Below are positions 6,039 through 15,322 of a stretch of DNA of 33,947 nt, one piece after another. The position numbers were made by a program, and so were the translations under genes. The notes under the pieces are model-generated. The model searched no databases, was not told the origin of the DNA, and saw only the letters and a program-made list of their open reading frames with translations. This stretch comes from Streptomyces bambusae. GTDB lineage: Bacteria > Actinomycetota > Actinomycetes > Streptomycetales > Streptomycetaceae. The stretch's first letter is position 1; each line of letters starts with the position of its first letter. The stretch lies in the NCBI RefSeq assembly GCF_019400985.1, contig NZ_WTFF01000034.1:1-33947 (forward strand), written 5' to 3'.

Positions 6039-7798
6039 TCATGAAGGTCGAGGGCCGAACGGCCGCGATAGAAGCGCTACTTGACACGGCGGCGAGACCC
6101 GTAGTGATCAACCTGACGGGTCCCGTCGGCAGCGGGAAGTCGGCGATCCTGGCCGAACTTGCCACTGGCGTGCCCGTGGTGGACGACATCCGCAGCGAGG
6201 ACGATCTGGCGCGGCTCGCGCTCCCGGCCGGGGGTCCGGTCGTGGTGGCCAGCCGCCGTCCGCTGCCGTCGTACCGCGCGTGGCGTCCGGGGGTCGAGGT
6301 GATCCCCGTCGAAGCCGGGCCGTGGCCGGATGAAGAAATCGGCCTCCTGGTCGACAGGCTCGGGATCACCCATCCGCACCTGCGTGACGGCGTGCTGCGG
6401 CTCGCGGGCGGCAACGTACTGCTCGCCTCGGCTCTCTGCCGAGCCCTGCACGCCGCGCCGGGCGGCGTACCAGGCGCGCTCGACGCCGCCGCCGACGCCG
6501 CGGCGCGCGAGGTGTGCGAGCGGCTCGGGGACGAGGCGGCCGGGATCGAGCGGGCGCTGCTGCTGGTCGCGGCCGTGGGGCAGTGCGACGCAGAGCTGCT
6601 CACCCAACTCGGTGAGGACGGGCCGGTGTTCGGCCGTCTACGCGCGTGCAGCGTAGTCGTCCCGGGCGCGCTCGGACTGGCCGTGGCCGAGCCGTTTCGC
6701 ACCGTCTTCGACCAGGCCCTGCGATGGCGCACGCCCGTGGCTTACCGCTCGGCGCGGACGCTGGCCGCCGCGCACCACACGAGGCTGATACCCGCCGAGC
6801 ACAGTGGCGCCGCTCGAGGCGACCGGATGGCCGGATCGCTGTTCGCGTCGTTGGACGGGCCGGTGCGGCGGTTGTTCAGCCCGGTGACGACGCCCGTGCA
6901 CGTCCGTCCGGCCCGCGCCGACGATGCGTCCGACGTCGGCCGGCTGGTGCGCGTGTGGGCGGAGCGCGGTGGCATGGACGTCCGGCGCTCCGAGCGGCTG
7001 CTCGGCTCGGTGCTGCACGCCGTGCCCGAAGGCGTGTACGTCGTGTGCGACCGGGAGGACCGACCGGTCGGACTCAGCAGCACCGCGCCGATTCGCGACG
7101 CGACCGTGGCGGTCCTCGAACCGCTGCTCCAGCAGCACGCGGACGCCGCGTCCGGCGGTGGGCTCTTCATCGGACTCGCGGTGTACGAGGAGCGGCAGGA
7201 GGCGGCCCGGTCGGCGCTCTTCCGGCACCTGCTGTCCAGCGCCGTCGGCCGGGGCCGGCTGGTCACCTCGACGCCCTCCCCCGAGTACCAGGCGCTCTAC
7301 GAGCACGTGGGGGTCCGCGCGCACGGGCAGCTCCGCCACGACGTGTACGGCGGGGGCTCCGCCTGCCGGGTGTACTCACAGGACTTCGCCGGCGAAGGCG
7401 GCGTGCCGCCCTGGCTGGAGCGGCTCAGACCCCCGGCTCCGGCCCCGGTGCTGCCCGACGACGCGGCCTGGCTCAGCCGCCGCATCCGGGAGGCGCTGGA
7501 CGGCCTGCACCGCCCGCAGCTGCTCGCCTGCAGCCCGCTGCTGCCCGTGGCCGGCGACCCGGCCGCACTGCGCGAACTCCTCGAATCCGGCGTGCAGCAC
7601 CTGCTGAAGAGCACTGTCACGACGGAGGCGGAAGCCGGGCGCATCCTGTCGCAGTACTACGTGGAGCGGTGCGGCGGGCATGAGTTCATCGCGCTCCGGC
7701 TGCACCTGAGCCGGGCCACGTACTTCCGCAGACTCAACCAAGGACTCGCCCTGCTCGCCACCGTCGTCCTCTCCAGGTGCAGGCCGGTGACGAGCTGA
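6035..7798 (+). CDS. P-loop NTPase-GNAT-like-C-terminal helical domain fusion protein (intact paralog)
   Basis: 587 aa, no signal peptide or membrane segment. Walker A GPVGSGKS is at residues ~29-36, a Walker-B-like VPVVDD soon after, and VVASRRPLPSY is shared with the paralog. Residues ~80-280 look like the lid and winged-helix part of an AAA/STAND-type NTPase. Residues ~285-440 form a GNAT-like fold (VRPARADDASDVGRL at its start, LEPLLQQHAD, STPSPEYQALYEHVGVRAHG). After PWLERL a helical C-terminus includes LSRATYFRRLNQGLALL, a helix-turn-helix-like motif seen in actinomycete regulators. The GTG start aligns exactly with the paralog's ATG; ATG 6041 is an alternative. Ligand, acetyl acceptor and DNA target are unknown. 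I infer a cytoplasmic signalling or modification protein. Confidence 0.82.
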   Translation: MIMKVEGRTAAIEALLDTAARPVVINLTGPVGSGKSAILAELATGVPVVDDIRSEDDLARLALPAGGPVVVASRRPLPSYRAWRPGVEVIPVEAGPWPDEEIGLLVDRLGITHPHLRDGVLRLAGGNVLLASALCRALHAAPGGVPGALDAAADAAAREVCERLGDEAAGIERALLLVAAVGQCDAELLTQLGEDGPVFGRLRACSVVVPGALGLAVAEPFRTVFDQALRWRTPVAYRSARTLAAAHHTRLIPAEHSGAARGDRMAGSLFASLDGPVRRLFSPVTTPVHVRPARADDASDVGRLVRVWAERGGMDVRRSERLLGSVLHAVPEGVYVVCDREDRPVGLSSTAPIRDATVAVLEPLLQQHADAASGGGLFIGLAVYEERQEAARSALFRHLLSSAVGRGRLVTSTPSPEYQALYEHVGVRAHGQLRHDVYGGGSACRVYSQDFAGEGGVPPWLERLRPPAPAPVLPDDAAWLSRRIREALDGLHRPQLLACSPLLPVAGDPAALRELLESGVQHLLKSTVTTEAEAGRILSQYYVERCGGHEFIALRLHLSRATYFRRLNQGLALLATVVLSRCRPVTS

Positions 7799-7802
7799 AG
7801 TC

Positions 7803-7849
7803 GACAGGGTGTCCGCCAGCGGCTCCTGCGGGCCGGCGGACACCCTGTC
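7803..7849 (+). terminator. Terminator hairpin after the intact NTPase-GNAT gene
   Basis: A perfect 15-bp inverted repeat, GACAGGGTGTCCGCC (7803-7817) and GGCGGACACCCTGTC (7835-7849), has a 17-nt loop and lies 5 bp after the stop. It could also end the lost gene on the opposite strand. Confidence 0.88.
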
Positions 7850-7856
7850 CGTCTCG

Positions 7857-7910
7857 TCAGACGGGCAGGACCCACTGCTGGTTGGTGAAGCCGTTGCAGT
7901 CCCAAATGCC
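7857..7910 (-). pseudogene. Remnant: last codons of a second ricin-type lectin
   Basis: On the minus strand 7907-7857 reads IWDCNGFTNQQWVLPV then TGA, the exact pattern of the last beta-trefoil subdomain of a ricin-B lectin (WDC...NQQW). The intact lectin at 4919 has the related VIWDCSDARPYQNW at its end. Upstream homology stops within a few codons, before a stop at 7929, so only the 3' tip survives. It points towards the intact NTPase-GNAT gene and shares the hairpin spacer with it. Confidence 0.75.
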
Positions 7911-7942
7911 TGGATACCCCGTAGGGGGTCAAAATTCAGGAG

Positions 7943-8000
7943 CGGTCGACGCCGCGGAGGAGGCCGGCCAGCCGGTGGCGCTCCCGCGTTCCGGCGAGCC
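7943..8000 (+). repeat. Direct repeat copy B (MBL gene fragment, out of context)
   Basis: 58 bases matching 2712-2769 with 3 mismatches, the first 46 identical. It still reads VDAAEEAGQPVALPRSGEP but no MBL gene surrounds it. The remaining sequence to 8123 is promoter and leader space for the next gene; nothing else is recognisable there. Confidence 0.95.
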
Positions 8001-8123
8001 TCCACTCCGAATCTTTCGTGCGACCCCTTCAGATGCGGGCGATCACCCGTGTAGCGTTCCCGCGCTCTGCAGCATTCAGCCGAGTACAGCCGAAGAGTCG
8101 AATCGAACCGGAGACGACGACAC

Positions 8124-10760
8124 ATGCGTTGGTTTTCCGTAAGACGCAGAACGGCCACCGCCGTCTGTGCGGCGCTGCTTCTCGCCGCGGCCTCACCCGT
8201 CGCCGCGCAGGCCGGCGGTGGGAACGCGACGGAGGAACCCGTCTACGTCCAGAAGAGGTGGATGGCGGCCTTCAACGGAGCCCGTCTGTCGCCCACCGCC
8301 CAGGTGCTGCCCGGGGCCTACCGGGGTGCCTGGGAGCACATCAAGAACATGCCGGTGGACGAGAGCGCGTTCACCGAGGTCACCACGCAGCCGCTCAACG
8401 GTGACGCGCCCCACTACCGCGACCGCTCCGCCTCCAACTCCGGCGGCGGGTTCGGCCATTCGTCGGGACGCATCTCCGCCCTCGCCCTCGACCCGGACCG
8501 CTCCGGCGTGCTGTACGCGGGCGGCGCCAACGGTGGCGTGTTCCGGTCCACGGACGACGGGGCGCACTGGACGCCGATCGCCGATCACCTGCCGGCGCTG
8601 TCCGTCGGCGCGCTCGCCACCGGGCCCGACGGGGCGTTGTGGCTGGCCACCGGCGAGGCGACCACGGCCGCCGACAACTTCCTCGGCAGCGGTGTGTACC
8701 GGCTCGCCGACCCCCTCCACGACTCCTTCGAGGAGAGCGACCGCGTCGGCGGCACCGAACTGGACTCGTCCTCCATCGGCAGGCTCCGCTTCGACACCGA
8801 GGCCGGGTACGTCTTCGCCGCCTCCTCCCACGGCGTGTACCGGCGCGCCCTCGCCGCCCCGCAGCCCGCCGCCTGGGAGCGGGTCCTCGCGCCCTGCGCG
8901 GGTGTCGGCGTCACCGGGATCAGCTGCGGCGCGAGCAGCTTCTTCGCCGACCTCGCCAACGACCTGGCCGTCCAGCCCGGCACCGGCGGCAAGCGGCTCG
9001 TCGCCAACCTCGCCTGGCGCAGCGGCGCCGGCTACAACGGCTTCTACTACTCCGACGACGCCGGCACGACCTGGCGGCGCGCCAACCCGGGCGGCGCGAT
9101 CAACCCGGCCGAGATCGGCAACGCCTCCTTCGCGTACGCCGCCGACGGCAGCCGCCTGTACGTGGTGATGGAGTCGCCCGAGCTCCTCAACAAGGCGACC
9201 GGCTCCGGCGCGTCCTCCTCGCTCGCGGGCGTGTACGTGTCGAAGAGCGGCGCGGTCGACGGCCCGTACAGCCAGATCGCCACCTCCTCGAAGCTGGCCA
9301 CGAGCGGCTCCGCCATGAAGATCACGCGGATCGGCGCCGGCTACCAGCCTGGCACCCAGGCCTGGTACGACCAGGTGATCGGCGTCGACCCGGCCGACCC
9401 CGAGCATGTGTACGTCGGGCTGGAAGAGGTCTTCGAGTCGCGCAACGGCGGCTCCGACTGGCAGGCCGTCGGCCGGTACTGGAACTTCGGCCTCGACTGC
9501 TTCAGCTATGACCCCGCCCTTGACACCTGCGACGAGGACGTCATCCACCCCGACCAGCACGCGATGGTCTTCTCGAACTGGAAGGGCGGCACACCGGAGA
9601 TCTACGTCGGCAACGACGGCGGCGTCTTCGCCCGCCCCCTCGCCCAGACCCCCGGCAAGGGCTGGCGCAACCTCAACAGGAGCGGGACGCTGCGCACCCT
9701 CCAGTACTACTCCGTGGGCGTCGGCGCTCTCCCCGGCGGACAGGGCGACGCCGTGTGGGGCGGCCTGCAGGACAACGGCGTCAGCCTCCAGGTGCCGCAG
9801 GGCGCCACGTACACGCACAACGGACACGTACAGCAGCTCAACCCGACGGGCGAGATGAGCGAGCCGTACGGCGGTGACGGCGGTGACCAACTGGTGAACC
9901 CGGACAACGGGTGCGAGACGGTCGGCGAGTACACCAACCTCGCGATGCAGATCACCCGCAACTGCGGGTACACAGCGAGCGTCGACGGCTCCGAGGACGT
10001 CATCACCGACATCGCCCCGGGCGACCCGGGCGCCCGCTTCATCGCCCCGTTCGGCGCGGACGGTGCGGACAAGGGCTACTGGGTGGCCGGAGGCCAGTAC
10101 ATCTGGGGCAACACCAAGACCTGGAACTCCACGTCCGGAGCCGACTGGGACCGTCTGTACGACACCGGCGCGGGGCACTCCACCACGGCCCTCGACAGCC
10201 GGAACCGGGTCATGTGGGCCGCCTGGTGCGGCTCCTGCAACCCAGGTGCGTCCTTCGGCCGAGGCATCGTCACCAACTACGGCGGCGCCTGGCACCAGGT
10301 GACCCTGCCCGCGGACTTCCCGAACCGCTACGTCGCGGGCATCACCATGGACCCGTCCGATGCCTCGGGCAAGACGGTGTACGCCGTCCTCAACGGCTTC
10401 TCCCGGCACTGGAACGAGGGGCCCGGCGCCGGCTACGGCCACGTCTGGCGCACCACCGACGGCGGCGCCACCTGGCAGGACGTCAGCGGCCCGGCCGAGG
10501 CCGCCGACTCCTTCCCGGACGCCCCGGCCAACCGCCTCCTGATCAGCCCGGACGGCACCCTGGCGGTGGCCACCGACCTCGGTGTCTTCACCAGCAACCC
10601 GTCGACCCCGGGCCACTGGAAGCGCCTCGGCCTTCCCGCCCTGACCGCCACCGGCAACCTCCCGACGGCAGCGGCCCTCCACCTGGCCCCGAGCCCGGAC
10701 GGCCGCGAGCTGTACGTGGCCACCCACGGGCGCGGCATCTGGAAGACCGCGATGCCGTAA
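8124..10760 (+). CDS. Secreted Asp-box (BNR/sortilin-like) beta-propeller protein
   Basis: 878 aa. The N-terminus MRWFSVRRRTATAV, a hydrophobic stretch and PVAAQA-G form a Sec signal peptide, so the protein is exported. Asp-box repeats SxDxGxxW are seen as STDDGAHW (~142), SDDAGTTW (~310), SRNGGSDW (~440) and TTDGGATW (~778). Their wide spacing fits one or two multi-bladed propellers as in sortilin or GH74/sialidase-like proteins. Two Cys-containing loops (CAGVGVTGISC, CFSYDPALDTC) may be disulphides. Such proteins are often annotated glycosyl hydrolase, but no catalytic residues can be assigned by eye, so the activity is open. GGAG lies 10 nt before the ATG. A hairpin follows, convergent with the kinase operon. 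Confidence 0.82.
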   Translation: MRWFSVRRRTATAVCAALLLAAASPVAAQAGGGNATEEPVYVQKRWMAAFNGARLSPTAQVLPGAYRGAWEHIKNMPVDESAFTEVTTQPLNGDAPHYRDRSASNSGGGFGHSSGRISALALDPDRSGVLYAGGANGGVFRSTDDGAHWTPIADHLPALSVGALATGPDGALWLATGEATTAADNFLGSGVYRLADPLHDSFEESDRVGGTELDSSSIGRLRFDTEAGYVFAASSHGVYRRALAAPQPAAWERVLAPCAGVGVTGISCGASSFFADLANDLAVQPGTGGKRLVANLAWRSGAGYNGFYYSDDAGTTWRRANPGGAINPAEIGNASFAYAADGSRLYVVMESPELLNKATGSGASSSLAGVYVSKSGAVDGPYSQIATSSKLATSGSAMKITRIGAGYQPGTQAWYDQVIGVDPADPEHVYVGLEEVFESRNGGSDWQAVGRYWNFGLDCFSYDPALDTCDEDVIHPDQHAMVFSNWKGGTPEIYVGNDGGVFARPLAQTPGKGWRNLNRSGTLRTLQYYSVGVGALPGGQGDAVWGGLQDNGVSLQVPQGATYTHNGHVQQLNPTGEMSEPYGGDGGDQLVNPDNGCETVGEYTNLAMQITRNCGYTASVDGSEDVITDIAPGDPGARFIAPFGADGADKGYWVAGGQYIWGNTKTWNSTSGADWDRLYDTGAGHSTTALDSRNRVMWAAWCGSCNPGASFGRGIVTNYGGAWHQVTLPADFPNRYVAGITMDPSDASGKTVYAVLNGFSRHWNEGPGAGYGHVWRTTDGGATWQDVSGPAEAADSFPDAPANRLLISPDGTLAVATDLGVFTSNPSTPGHWKRLGLPALTATGNLPTAAALHLAPSPDGRELYVATHGRGIWKTAMP

Positions 10761-10778
10761 CCGACCTCACGTGCACGA

Positions 10779-10819
10779 CGTCGCCGCCCCGCATCTCGTA
10801 CGTGCGCGGGGCGGCGACG
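10779..10819. terminator. Bidirectional terminator hairpin
   Basis: A perfect 14-bp inverted repeat, CGTCGCCGCCCCGC (10779-10792) and GCGGGGCGGCGACG (10806-10819), has a 13-nt loop. It sits between the convergent propeller gene and kinase operon and can serve both. Confidence 0.85.
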
Positions 10820-10878
10820 GCGCCAGGAGGTTGTGGACACCGGGCACCGGTCGAGCGCGGCTTCGCCCACCTCAATGC

Positions 10879-12864
10879 TCACGATGGCAGTGCAAGGGCC
10901 TGGACGCCGTCGATGCCGGCAACGTAGGCGACACCGTCCATGAAGACTGTTGGTCCGGTGAAGGGGTATTTCGGCAACCACTGCCATACCCGCTCTCCCG
11001 TGATTGCGTCGAGCGCGTACAGGAATTGCTCACCGCGATAACCCGTGGACGAACACGTCACGTACAAGCGGCCGTTGTGGTACGCGAGTGCGCGAATGTC
11101 CCGGTCGGGGTTTTCGTAGCGCCACTGAGGATCGCCCGTGGCCTGTGAGTAGGCGTAGATGGCTACCGGTCCGATCTTGTTCACGTCGCCGGTTTCGGCG
11201 AAGACGAGGCCGGCGCCCGTGGCGATGTTGTGAACATGGCCGTTCTCGCCCTGTCCGGTACGACGCCACAGTGGCCTGCCGTCGCGCAGCCCGAGGGCGA
11301 TGACTCCCTCGTGGACGGCGGCGAAGACCGCCATGGGGTCGACTGCGATGCGGCCATCGATGGTGTCCGGGCGGTACACGGGGTCCTGTACGTCCGTTCG
11401 CCAGCGCACGGATCCGAATCCAGGATCGACACAGCCCACCGCCCCCTCGCTTCGTACCAGAACGACGTTCCCGGTAGGACAGATGTCTTCCAACCGGGGG
11501 TAGGCGACGGTGTGCAGGTGTCGGCCATCGGTGCGGGAGAGAACGAAGAGCTCCTTCCGGGAATTTCCCCCTACCAACGTGTTCTCCGCGCCGAGTGCGG
11601 GCGATGCGGAGAAGGAACCAGGCAGGTCTACCGACCAGCGTTCGGTTCCGGATGCGAGATCCAGCGCGATCGTCCGGTTGGTGGCGGCGTCGTCCCTCAT
11701 TCCACGACAGGTTGCGTAGACGGCGTCGCGGTCCATCCGAGGCATCCACCAGTGGCCGACGTCCTGCTGGTACGTCCAGCGCTCCTCCCCCGTCTCAGGG
11801 TCGAGAAGACTGATCTTCCCGGCATCACCTGGGACGGCAATCCCCTGACGCCCGACCGCGAGGGGCGTTTCGAGCCCGGTCTGGCCGTCCCAATGCCACA
11901 GCACCCCACCGGGGCGATACGGGCGCGGACGTGGTGCAGTCACGGTGGGCGGTTGCGGAGGGACGGGTGGTGCTGCTTGGGCAACTGGCAACGGCCCCCG
12001 TTCCGCCGCCGGACCCCGCACCGTCGGCGTTCGGTGCGGCATCTCCGTCGAGGCGCGCAGAGAATCGCACACCTCGGCCGCCGACGCCGGCCGGTCCTGC
12101 GGAGCCTTAGCCATCAGTTGAGCCACAAGGTCTGCCAGCGGCCCCGGGACTTCCGGCCTCAGCGTCCGTACCGACGGGGGATCCTGCTGGATGTGTGCTT
12201 GAGTCACCCGTATCGCTGAACCGTCGAAGGGCCGCTGTCCTGTGAGGAGTTCGAACAGCACCACACCGAATGAGTACAGGTCGGCCCGGTGGTCCACATC
12301 CTGCCTGAGCAGTTGTTCCGGTGCTGCGTAGTGCGGTGTCATGATGTCCGCGCTGGTCAGGGAGCGCCCTGTGGTCACTGCGTGCTGCAGCCGGGCGATC
12401 CCGAAGTCGCACAGCTTCACCTGACCATGCTGGTCGAGAATCAGGTTCGAGGGTTTGACGTCGCGGTGCACAACGCCGGCCGCGTGGGCGTGGGCGAGAG
12501 CGGCAGCCACCTGCGCGCCCCACTGCGCGACCCGTTCCACCGGTAGCGGTCCGTGTCGGATCACAGCGGCGAGATCCGGCCCGGGCAGACTCTCCATGAC
12601 CAGATAAGGGGGGTCGGCGTCCGCATCGAGGTCATGCACTACCACGATGCCCTGGTGCGCCGCGCGGGCGGCGGCCCTTGCCTCGCGCTTGAACAGTCGC
12701 CGGTCGTCGGCAGTCAGGCCCGCCAGCTCACTGCGCAGAAGCTTGACCGCCACCTGCCGCCCCAGCCTCAGGTCGTGGCCGCGCCAGACGCTGCCCATGC
12801 CGCCCTCGCCGAGTTTGGCGTCCAGCCGGTACCGGCCTCCCAGTGGTTCCGATGCGGTGCTCAC
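10879..12864 (-). CDS. Ser/Thr protein kinase with PQQ-like beta-propeller C-terminus
   Basis: 661 aa. Hanks-type kinase domain at residues ~11-270: GEGGMGSVW loop, Lys41 in VAVKLL, HRDVKPSN with HRD at 133-135, DFG at 153-155, APE at 181-183, so all catalytic residues are present. A Pro-rich linker (~270-315) leads to a PQQ-like propeller (~320-661) with repeats such as LDPETGEERW, LDLASGTERW, LRDGRPLWRR and LDAITGERVW. I see no transmembrane helix, so kinase and propeller are both predicted to be cytoplasmic, unusual compared with PASTA-type relatives. The GTG start overlaps the upstream kinase's TGA as GTGA, so translation is probably coupled. The propeller may sense a ligand or bind a partner; the substrate is unknown. 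Confidence 0.92.
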   Translation of the reverse strand: MSTASEPLGGRYRLDAKLGEGGMGSVWRGHDLRLGRQVAVKLLRSELAGLTADDRRLFKREARAAARAAHQGIVVVHDLDADADPPYLVMESLPGPDLAAVIRHGPLPVERVAQWGAQVAAALAHAHAAGVVHRDVKPSNLILDQHGQVKLCDFGIARLQHAVTTGRSLTSADIMTPHYAAPEQLLRQDVDHRADLYSFGVVLFELLTGQRPFDGSAIRVTQAHIQQDPPSVRTLRPEVPGPLADLVAQLMAKAPQDRPASAAEVCDSLRASTEMPHRTPTVRGPAAERGPLPVAQAAPPVPPQPPTVTAPRPRPYRPGGVLWHWDGQTGLETPLAVGRQGIAVPGDAGKISLLDPETGEERWTYQQDVGHWWMPRMDRDAVYATCRGMRDDAATNRTIALDLASGTERWSVDLPGSFSASPALGAENTLVGGNSRKELFVLSRTDGRHLHTVAYPRLEDICPTGNVVLVRSEGAVGCVDPGFGSVRWRTDVQDPVYRPDTIDGRIAVDPMAVFAAVHEGVIALGLRDGRPLWRRTGQGENGHVHNIATGAGLVFAETGDVNKIGPVAIYAYSQATGDPQWRYENPDRDIRALAYHNGRLYVTCSSTGYRGEQFLYALDAITGERVWQWLPKYPFTGPTVFMDGVAYVAGIDGVQALALPS

Positions 12865-15080
12865 CTGTCCTGCTCCCTTCCCTGATCGGGCGCGTGCTCA
12901 TGCAGTGCCCGCTCGTAGGTCAGTGTGTCTGGATGGCTCGCGCCCAGCGTGACCTTTGCTTGTCGTACGAGGTTCCGCAGCAGGTCCACGCCCAGCGCTG
13001 GGAGGCCGTGTTCCAGTTCTGTCCGGGCCAGGGCGAAGCGAAGCCGTAGCGTGAAATCATCGGCCAGGCCGAGCCTGTCGTAGCCCGCGAGTGCGGCCGT
13101 GCACTCCCGCTTGAAGTCACGATGACGTCCGAGCACCCGAAGAGCATGTGCGAGCAGGCCGCGCGGCCGGAGAACCCTGCGGTCGTCGGGACCGACCCTG
13201 GCGATATTCGCGTCCACAACGTGTTGGTACAGCTCGACGGCCTCCTGCGGTCGGCCCGTGAGCAGGCACAGCTCGCCCAACTGCAGGCGGAAATGGGAGA
13301 CCAGGTCGCTGTCGTTCCCGATGGCCTCGGACAGCTCCGCCACCAGCACACGGAACTCCTCCCGGGCCGGCACTGTGCGCCCCAGTTCCCGCAGGCTGCC
13401 CGCGCGCCAAGTCCGTGCCCGGAGCGCAACCCAATCAGGGCGAGGGCCACCGGTCGGTCGCTCCGCCAGAGCAGTGTCGAACTGCGCGAGTGCCTCCACG
13501 TACTGACGTTGCTCAGCCAGCAAGGCACCTTGAGCCAGATGGGGGTCCTGCTCGGTTGCCGCCTTCAGCAGATCACTGCTGAGGTTGTCCGCCATCTGCC
13601 AGACGAAATAGGAGTCGTCACCGTCCTTCCGGAGCCGCATCACCTCTGCGAAGCCCTCCGCAAGGGCACCGCGGTCATCGAGCAGTTGGACCCGTGCCCG
13701 CCGCAGCAGCAGGGCGAATTCGCCCGCGCCCAGACCCTCCGCATCCAAGGCACTCAGCGCGTGATCCACATGTGCTTCGGCTCTGGGATGGCCGCCGGCG
13801 GCGGTGTACGCGACACCCAGCATGCCGCGCGCTTCCGACGCCTCTTGGGCCAGGGCCGGGCCCGCCTCCTCCAGCGCCGCCGACGCCAACTCCAACAGAG
13901 GCACAGCCTCGGCTTGCCGGCCGTCGCGGCACAGACTGGCACCCCAGCCGTGCCGGGCTTTGGCGAGGTCCACTGTGTATCCGGGGCGTCCGTCGGCCCA
14001 CCTGGCAGCCGTGCCGAAGGTATCGGCTGCCTCGCTCCAGCGGTCCAGCCGATGCAGAGCCCAGCCGCCGGCGAGCCGCACCTGGAACGCGAGATACGCG
14101 AAGGCGGGCACCGGGAATGGTGCGCCGAACTCCTCGTAGTCCATGGCCAGCGCCTCGAACTCGGTGGCCTTCGTCTCGTCGTCGGCCGCGTCGAACCTGG
14201 CCTGACGATCGTTGAGTTCGCCGAACCCGGTCGCAGCACCGGACGAATTCACCCAGGAAACCGGTCGCATTGGGGCAGGCGGTTCCAGCAAGTCGAGCAG
14301 CCTGGACGCATCGTCGGGGCGCTGCCCTGGATCCTTCATCAGCAGGGCCCGTACGGCGCTTGCCAGCGGTTCTGGGACCCGTGCTGCGTCCAGTGGTGGC
14401 GGTTCGACGTACACCTGCTGGAAGAGGATTCCGGCTGCGTGGCCGGATTCGAATGGCGGGGCGCCGGTGAGGAGCTGGTAGGCGATGCAGCCTAACGAGT
14501 ACAGATCTGCGCGGTGGTCCACAGCGAGGCCCTGGACCTGTTCCGGCGCGGCGTAGGCCGGTGTTCCCACGAATCCACCGGCTCCTGCGGTCTCTCCCGC
14601 GAGCTTGGCGATGCCGAAGTCACAGACTTTCAGGGTGCCGTCCGGGCCGACCATGACATTCGCCGGCTTGAGGTCGCGGTGCACCACTCCAGCTCTGTGG
14701 GCGTAGCGAAGGGCCCGTGCCAGGATGCGGAGGGCATCAGCCACTTGTTCCGGCTCCCACGGCCCCGTCTCCTGGAGCACCTTCCCCAGATTCCGGCCCA
14801 GCAGGAGCTCCATCACCAGGAACAGGCGTTGCCCATCGGCTCCGAAGTCATGCACCACCACGATCCCCGGATGCTGCAGAGTCGCCAGTGTGCGTGCCTC
14901 CCGCTCGAAGTCAGCGGGAGACGTGACACATGAGTCAGCACCGGACGCCGGCAGCAGTGTCTTGACCGCAACCCGCCGTGCCACAACTCGGTCCACGGCC
15001 TCCCATACCTCGCCCATTCCGCCACGGCCCAGCAATCGCAGTAACTCGTACCGGCCGCCCAGCACGTCAGCCCCGCCCAT
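12861..15080 (-). CDS. Ser/Thr protein kinase with TPR-like C-terminus
   Basis: About 739 aa from ATG 15080, chosen because GAGGTGG (15086-15092) lies 5 nt before it and kinase homology begins at once ([21 protein letters not shown]). The frame is open to ATG 15134 and GTG 15149 as alternatives. Lys40 in [14 protein letters not shown] (HRD ~134), DFG ~154 and APE ~178 are all intact. Residues ~330-739 are helical, with alternating Ala/Leu/Glu pairs typical of tetratricopeptide repeats (e.g. [31 protein letters not shown] helices, [18 protein letters not shown]). TPRs normally bind proteins, so a scaffold or substrate-docking role is inferred. No membrane helix is seen. It is the first gene of a two-kinase operon. 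Confidence 0.88.
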   Translation of the reverse strand: MGGADVLGGRYELLRLLGRGGMGEVWEAVDRVVARRVAVKTLLPASGADSCVTSPADFEREARTLATLQHPGIVVVHDFGADGQRLFLVMELLLGRNLGKVLQETGPWEPEQVADALRILARALRYAHRAGVVHRDLKPANVMVGPDGTLKVCDFGIAKLAGETAGAGGFVGTPAYAAPEQVQGLAVDHRADLYSLGCIAYQLLTGAPPFESGHAAGILFQQVYVEPPPLDAARVPEPLASAVRALLMKDPGQRPDDASRLLDLLEPPAPMRPVSWVNSSGAATGFGELNDRQARFDAADDETKATEFEALAMDYEEFGAPFPVPAFAYLAFQVRLAGGWALHRLDRWSEAADTFGTAARWADGRPGYTVDLAKARHGWGASLCRDGRQAEAVPLLELASAALEEAGPALAQEASEARGMLGVAYTAAGGHPRAEAHVDHALSALDAEGLGAGEFALLLRRARVQLLDDRGALAEGFAEVMRLRKDGDDSYFVWQMADNLSSDLLKAATEQDPHLAQGALLAEQRQYVEALAQFDTALAERPTGGPRPDWVALRARTWRAGSLRELGRTVPAREEFRVLVAELSEAIGNDSDLVSHFRLQLGELCLLTGRPQEAVELYQHVVDANIARVGPDDRRVLRPRGLLAHALRVLGRHRDFKRECTAALAGYDRLGLADDFTLRLRFALARTELEHGLPALGVDLLRNLVRQAKVTLGASHPDTLTYERALHEHAPDQGREQDR

Positions 15081-15241
15081 CCACCCCACCTCGCAACCGC
15101 CGTTCCCGAGCAGATGACGCACGGCAGGCGACATCCGTTCCTGGGACACCTAGGTTGCCGCGCGACCGTACGGGTTGCACCGTGTTTCAGAGATCAGCTG
15201 GAAACGTCTGTGAGGCCGGTTGTCGGGCCGCCGGAACGCCG

Positions 15242-15270
15242 TTTACATGCCTATTTGGGAGGTCTAGCGT
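15242..15270 (+). promoter_or_regulatory. Sigma-70 (HrdB)-type promoter for the DUF1326 gene
   Basis: TTTACA (15242-15247), a 17-nt spacer and TAGCGT (15265-15270) closely match the actinomycete vegetative consensus. Transcription would start near 15277, giving a ~46-nt leader before ATG 15323. Confidence 0.72.
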
Positions 15271-15322
15271 AAAAGTACAGGGCGACGCTCGCCGCCATCA
15301 CTATCGGAGAAGGGGAGCAGTC

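Noticed and set aside
7913..7930. GATACCCC-GT-AGGGGGTC resembling the CsoR-type operators
   Set aside because: The right half is wrong (AGGGGGTC rather than GGGGTATC) and it lies in gene debris far from sulfur genes; probably chance.
8193..10727. 844-codon minus-strand frame opposite the propeller gene
   Set aside because: Low-complexity Gly/Ala/Val/Arg translation, no domain and no start signals; the plus strand has a signal peptide and Asp-boxes.
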